DNA of 64,000 bases, from NCBI RefSeq assembly GCF_014898055.3, contig NW_026555331.1, positions 110,357,194-110,421,193 of the forward strand. The letters are read 5' to 3'. Shown here one piece after another: positions 60,301-64,000 of the stretch. Position 1 is the stretch's first letter. Each line of letters starts with the position of its first letter. The DNA comes from Talpa occidentalis. Its lineage: Eukaryota > Chordata > Mammalia > Eulipotyphla > Talpidae. Under the pieces are notes generated by a model. That model saw only the letters and a list, made by a program, of their open reading frames with translations, did not search any database and had not been told where the DNA came from. The position numbers and the translations under genes were made by a program.

Positions 60301-62320
60301 AGCTCATGCAGATTTGTGTATCAATATGGAACAACACCAGCAAACCTGTGATTTTTAGCTGTTAAGGAGTCAGGGAGCCATCATGCAAAATGTCTTATCC
60401 CTCCCCACTTCCTACTCAGACCAGATGTCCCCACAGCCTCATACATGGCCTCAGTTAACTCTAGACTTATGTCTTTACAGTGTCATGGTCAGAGAAGAAA
60501 GCAGGATCTCTCTCCTTGGAGTTTGAAAAACCTCAGGGAAGAATTGCAACAGGCCCAGTGTGGTGAGTGGTATAGGCATAGCTACTGAGAGAGCCACTGT
60601 GAGCTAGGCAACAGTCCTGCTCCCCTGCAAAACTGCACCCTAGGGATTGTGTGTATATGTACCAATTCTACAGCCAAATTGGACTATTGAAAGATTTCAG
60701 TTTATTATCACCCACACTCACTACTGTGGTCCTAAAGGTGGACCATCCCAGGGCTTAGCCTGTGTTGGCTATTGTAAAGCTTTGCCAGGCCTGCAGCCCT
60801 CTTCTCCACATCCCAAGAGCCCTTGAGCTTTTTTCTACCCCTTTCCCTCCCTCCTTGCTGCCTACCTTGGATGTGAGTTGACACTGGTCCCTATTTCATG
60901 GGTCATGACAGATGCGAAGCTCATACAATGCCAGCATCACCAACCCAGGGCTGTCATCCCACTGATAGCCCCAATAGGTTGTCATGCTCGCTCTCCATTT
61001 GTAGATTTCTAATCTTTTTTCTTCTGACTTTCAATTCTGACATAAATTAAAATGTCTAAAAGGTTGCCCAAAATGTATTCTTTTCTGAATCATTTTTGAG
61101 TCATTTGCTCCCCTCTTCCCTTAACATTAAGTACTTAGATGTGTCCTACAAACAAGAAAATTATCATATAATAACAGTACAGTAATCAAAAATTGATGAA
61201 ATTAAATGAAACAGTAATAAAACTTAAAAACATTACAGATTTTTATTACCTTCAACTATATGGTTATGAATTAGTATTTATATACATTGCATTTTGCATT
61301 ATGGACCAAAATCCCCAATTCAGGCTGTTGTGCCTTAATTTTCTTCAAATATATTTAAAAGAAATCATCTTAGAATCCCTGGGCATGAATCCCTTCAATA
61401 CCAATAAATCTTGTGAGTCGATTGGATTGAATCAGTGGCAGTGTTGATGCCAGTCTAGTGTCCAGGTGCCCTGTTCATCTTTCTCCTTTGTAGGGCAGAC
61501 TCATTCTTTGCCACTAATTTGTTGAGTCATTCATTCATTCATTCATTCAATCTGACCACCTTTGAGCACCGGTCTCATCCACAGAACAGCGGGAGGGAGT
61601 TGTGGTGTGGGAGCTGGTTACATGTGTCAGGTCTGTGCAGGCCACATGCCTCAGAGAAACTACCCCAAAGCATCCTAAGGGGACACTTGGTGCAGGGCCA
61701 CAGTCAGAAAATTGGGTGTGGTCAACGTACTCTAGTTTGAGGGTGCATACTGAATGATGCATCAAGTTGCCCTCTCCTGTGTCCCAGGTGGCACTAGGCC
61801 CTCCTTGTCCCTAGGGTGTCAACTGCTGCCCACAGAAACTCCGGCTAGCTGATGGGTGAGACCAGAATCCCGCTGTTAACCCCCAGGGTTCTGAGGTAAA
61901 TTTGCTGGAGGAAGTGGCCCCAGGCCAGCCCACGTCTGTGCAGATATAGGGGGCTCCCCTGCTCCCCTTGGTGACCAGAGTTCAGCTGCCCACACAACTC
62001 TGCACTCATCCATCCCCATCCTTCTGGGGTCCCCTTTCTCTTGGGGTCAAGTGTGACTGGAATCTGCGGGACATCTGCCTTACTCCCAGGGGACCACCTC
62101 TCCAGCATTTTGGGTACTGGAGGAAGGTGGCAGCATCCCCTCTATAGGCAGGTCCCCGACCAGGGGACTTCCCCCGGGTAGGCTGCCCACGGGTTCCAGC
62201 CCAGCAATAGTAAGATTTTATTTTGTTGAGAAATGCTTCAGGGCCTATTCTTTTTATTTAGGAAGAGTTTTAAAAATATTACAGAAGTCACTTTAAACTG
62301 GAAACAGCATCACAACCAAA
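60300..62320. other. Intergenic, somewhat GC-richer stretch
   Basis: GC-richer than the gene introns, with scattered short open frames. An (ATTC)n tract lies at 61528-61548. No exon, RNA gene or promoter could be supported. The segment 61550-62210 may be an old LTR or similar repeat but I cannot place it. Confidence 0.45.
61528..61548. repeat. (ATTC)n short tandem repeat
   Basis: Five ATTC units, gagtcattcattcattcatt..., often found at the edge of old L2/MIR elements. Confidence 0.85.
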
Positions 62321-62329
62321 CATGAAAGC

Positions 62330-62885
62330 ATTTACAGTTTGGCAGTTTCTCAAAAGGATAAACATAGAATTACCATATGACCTAGCAATTCCACTTCTGG
62401 CATTTCCCCAAAAGTAGTGAAAGAAGGAACTTAAACAGATATTTGCACACCGTGTTCATTTTGTCGCTATTCACAGAGTCAAAAGGTAAAGGCACCCCAA
62501 GTTCCATTGAGAGGATGAAAGGATAAAATATTCTGTATCCATGCAAGAGGAAATTATTCAGCCTTAAAAAGGGAGGACATCTGACACATACTAAGTGTAA
62601 AGTTAGACACAAAGGACAGATGTGTTATAATTTATATGAAATATCTGGAATAGGCACATAGAGACAGGAGATTAAAGGTGACCAAGGTCTAGGAGGAGGG
62701 GAAACAGGCAGTTGTTATTTAATGATTGCAGAGTTTCTGTTTGGGATGTTGAAAATTTTTGAAAGTAGATGATGTTGATGGCGGCACTATTGTATGAATG
62801 TAATTAATGTTACATTAATTGTACACTTAAAATGGTTAAAATAGCAACTTTTATGCTATATACATTTTATATTTTTTAAAATAGT
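62330..62885 (+). repeat. Old L1M 3' end
   Basis: Diagnostic order: catatgacctagcaattcca, cttctggcatttccccaaaa, acagatatttgcacaccgtg, tgcaagaggaaattattcag, then gtacacttaaaatggttaaa near the end. Strongly diverged, non-coding. Confidence 0.72.
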
Positions 62886-62889
62886 AAAA

Positions 62890-64000
62890 AAGAAGAATGA
62901 AAAAAGGAAAAGAAAACATTGAGTCTACCTCTCTAGCCACCCAGTTCCCTGAGGCCAGGGGCAGTCAGCAACTTAACTGGAGTCTGGCATCATGGGAAAG
63001 CTTGAGTCCTCAATGTTGTACTTACAGTTTTAAATTTGAATTACAGGCTGGGGAGTTCATCTCCAGCCTCTTCAAATCTTTATCTCACCCTGCCCAGCCT
63101 ACCTGGTGACTGGTTTTCTCCCAGTAATTCCCACTCCCTCTTTGGAAGCCTGCCCATCAAGGAGAGAAGGTTCCCAGGAAGGGCCAGGAAAGAGGGAGGA
63201 AGGAAACTTCAACTTGCAACATGCAATTAGCTGTCGGGGTGAACGGCAGGCAGCCAGAGAGCCCAGTGGAACACTTAAGAGGGAGAGGCTGGCCTGGGAG
63301 GAGCGGAGTCTGCCTACAGGGAAGGATGGTCATTCAAGCAGTGCCCATTTTGCAATGATCAAGGACATCAGCTCCCTGGTGCTATGGAGAAGGAAACAGG
63401 CCTCTCCTTGGAGAGGTGAAAAGTGAGGCAGTGACCACACGACATCCTCTATGGATGGGGGAACCTCTCTGGAAAAAGGGTTTGACAGGCATGCGTGTGT
63501 GCCTCCTGGAGTGGTGCCAGCCAGCACAGGGTGGGCCTTCATGGGCTGATTTTGGCCACTTAAAAACCTATTCACATTTCCTGGCAGGTGGGCTTCCCCA
63601 TCCTGATGTCCCTGATCACCTCTCTGAAGAGGATCAAGTGGAAGGGGGCAAGTGTGGGCCAGGACTCCGCCTTGTGAGAGCTGGGAACACAACTCCCAGT
63701 GGGCACCAGAGGGCAGCACTGCCCCAGAGTCAGGCTCTTTCCAGAGGAACCCTTGCTGATTTCAGCAACTGTGGTGGCAGTAAATTCCTGGAGCTATAAT
63801 AACAGATTTTGTTTTGTTTTTTAATTTTAAAAAGTAAAATGTGTTTTAAGGGCTATGAACTTGGCAAAGGTTCTTATAGCAGCAAATGGAAAAACTTGGT
63901 CTGAGGAAAAAGCATGAAAACAGGTTTTGCATTCCAGCTCTCTAAAGAGAAAAAGTCTTTCAGCTTCTCTTTGCCTCAGTTTCTCCATATGTCAGGCTGG
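62890..64000. other. Intergenic end of the window, nothing recognised
   Basis: Overlapping open frames of 106 to 129 codons occur on both strands (63106-63426, 63330-63719, 63416-63799) but lack homology I recognise, splice context or repeat identity. GC-richer composition alone explains such frames. Confidence 0.5.

Noticed and set aside
63106..63799. Overlapping 106 to 129-codon frames on both strands
   Set aside because: Sense and antisense frames overlap in a GC-richer segment without domain, splice or promoter signals. Not supported as a gene.
55215..64000. Exons of the gene expected downstream of SEPTIN7 in mammals (EEPD1)
   Set aside because: No recognisable coding sequence or CpG-rich promoter is visible. 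The neighbour is expected further away.
1..64000. CRISPR arrays, operons, tRNA or rRNA genes
   Set aside because: The window is mammalian. The tRNA-like segments are SINE heads with mutated cloverleaves and pol II-intron context, and the tandem repeats are microsatellites.

Overview
This window is eukaryotic, from a placental mammal. It carries most of the plus-strand gene SEPTIN7 (formerly SEPT7/CDC10), a filament-forming septin GTPase. Eleven constitutive coding exons lie between 16517 and 54196 with correct splice phases. They encode 381 residues, from the P-loop glycine (residue 57 of the 437-residue human protein) to the natural stop. The first 56 residues and the promoter lie upstream of position 1, so 1-16516 is intronic. 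A 3'UTR of about 1 kb follows, ending near 55214 after a canonical AATAAA. From about 55215 to 64000 I see only intergenic DNA with old repeats and no recognisable gene.

Layout. 1-16516: intron with ten tRNA-derived SINEs, three retroviral-type LTRs and a SINE-split L1 end. 16517-16623: P-loop exon. 16624-29226: a 12.6 kb intron with old hAT remnants, eight SINEs, a piggyBac-like MITE and two LTRs, including a dense nested cluster at 23.4-25.8 kb. 29227-38281: exons for the rest of the G domain, including DTPG, AKAD and the start of the septin unique element. 41028-54196: end of the septin unique element, C-terminal coiled coil and stop codon. 55215-64000: intergenic DNA with two SINEs, a MIR and L1 remnants.

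The lineage is marked by an abundant SINE family with tRNA A and B boxes and an (ATAAA)n/A tail. I count about 20 copies in at least three subfamilies. The other markers are five copies of one LTR family, with 5-bp target duplications where intact, and a TTAA-flanked piggyBac-like MITE. I cannot name the species. A non-primate, non-rodent placental (laurasiatherian, possibly a bat) is a guess from the repeats.

The observations most worth checking are these. First, an 87-nt in-frame, AG/GT-bounded candidate cassette exon (36289-36375) would insert 29 residues between the acidic segment and the next core beta strand of the G domain. Second, the piggyBac-like MITE at 24653-24866 has two copies of a perfect hairpin. 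Third, a possible intronic polyadenylation isoform (stop at 49151-49153, paired AATAAA downstream) would replace the last 59 residues of the coiled coil with 16 new ones.
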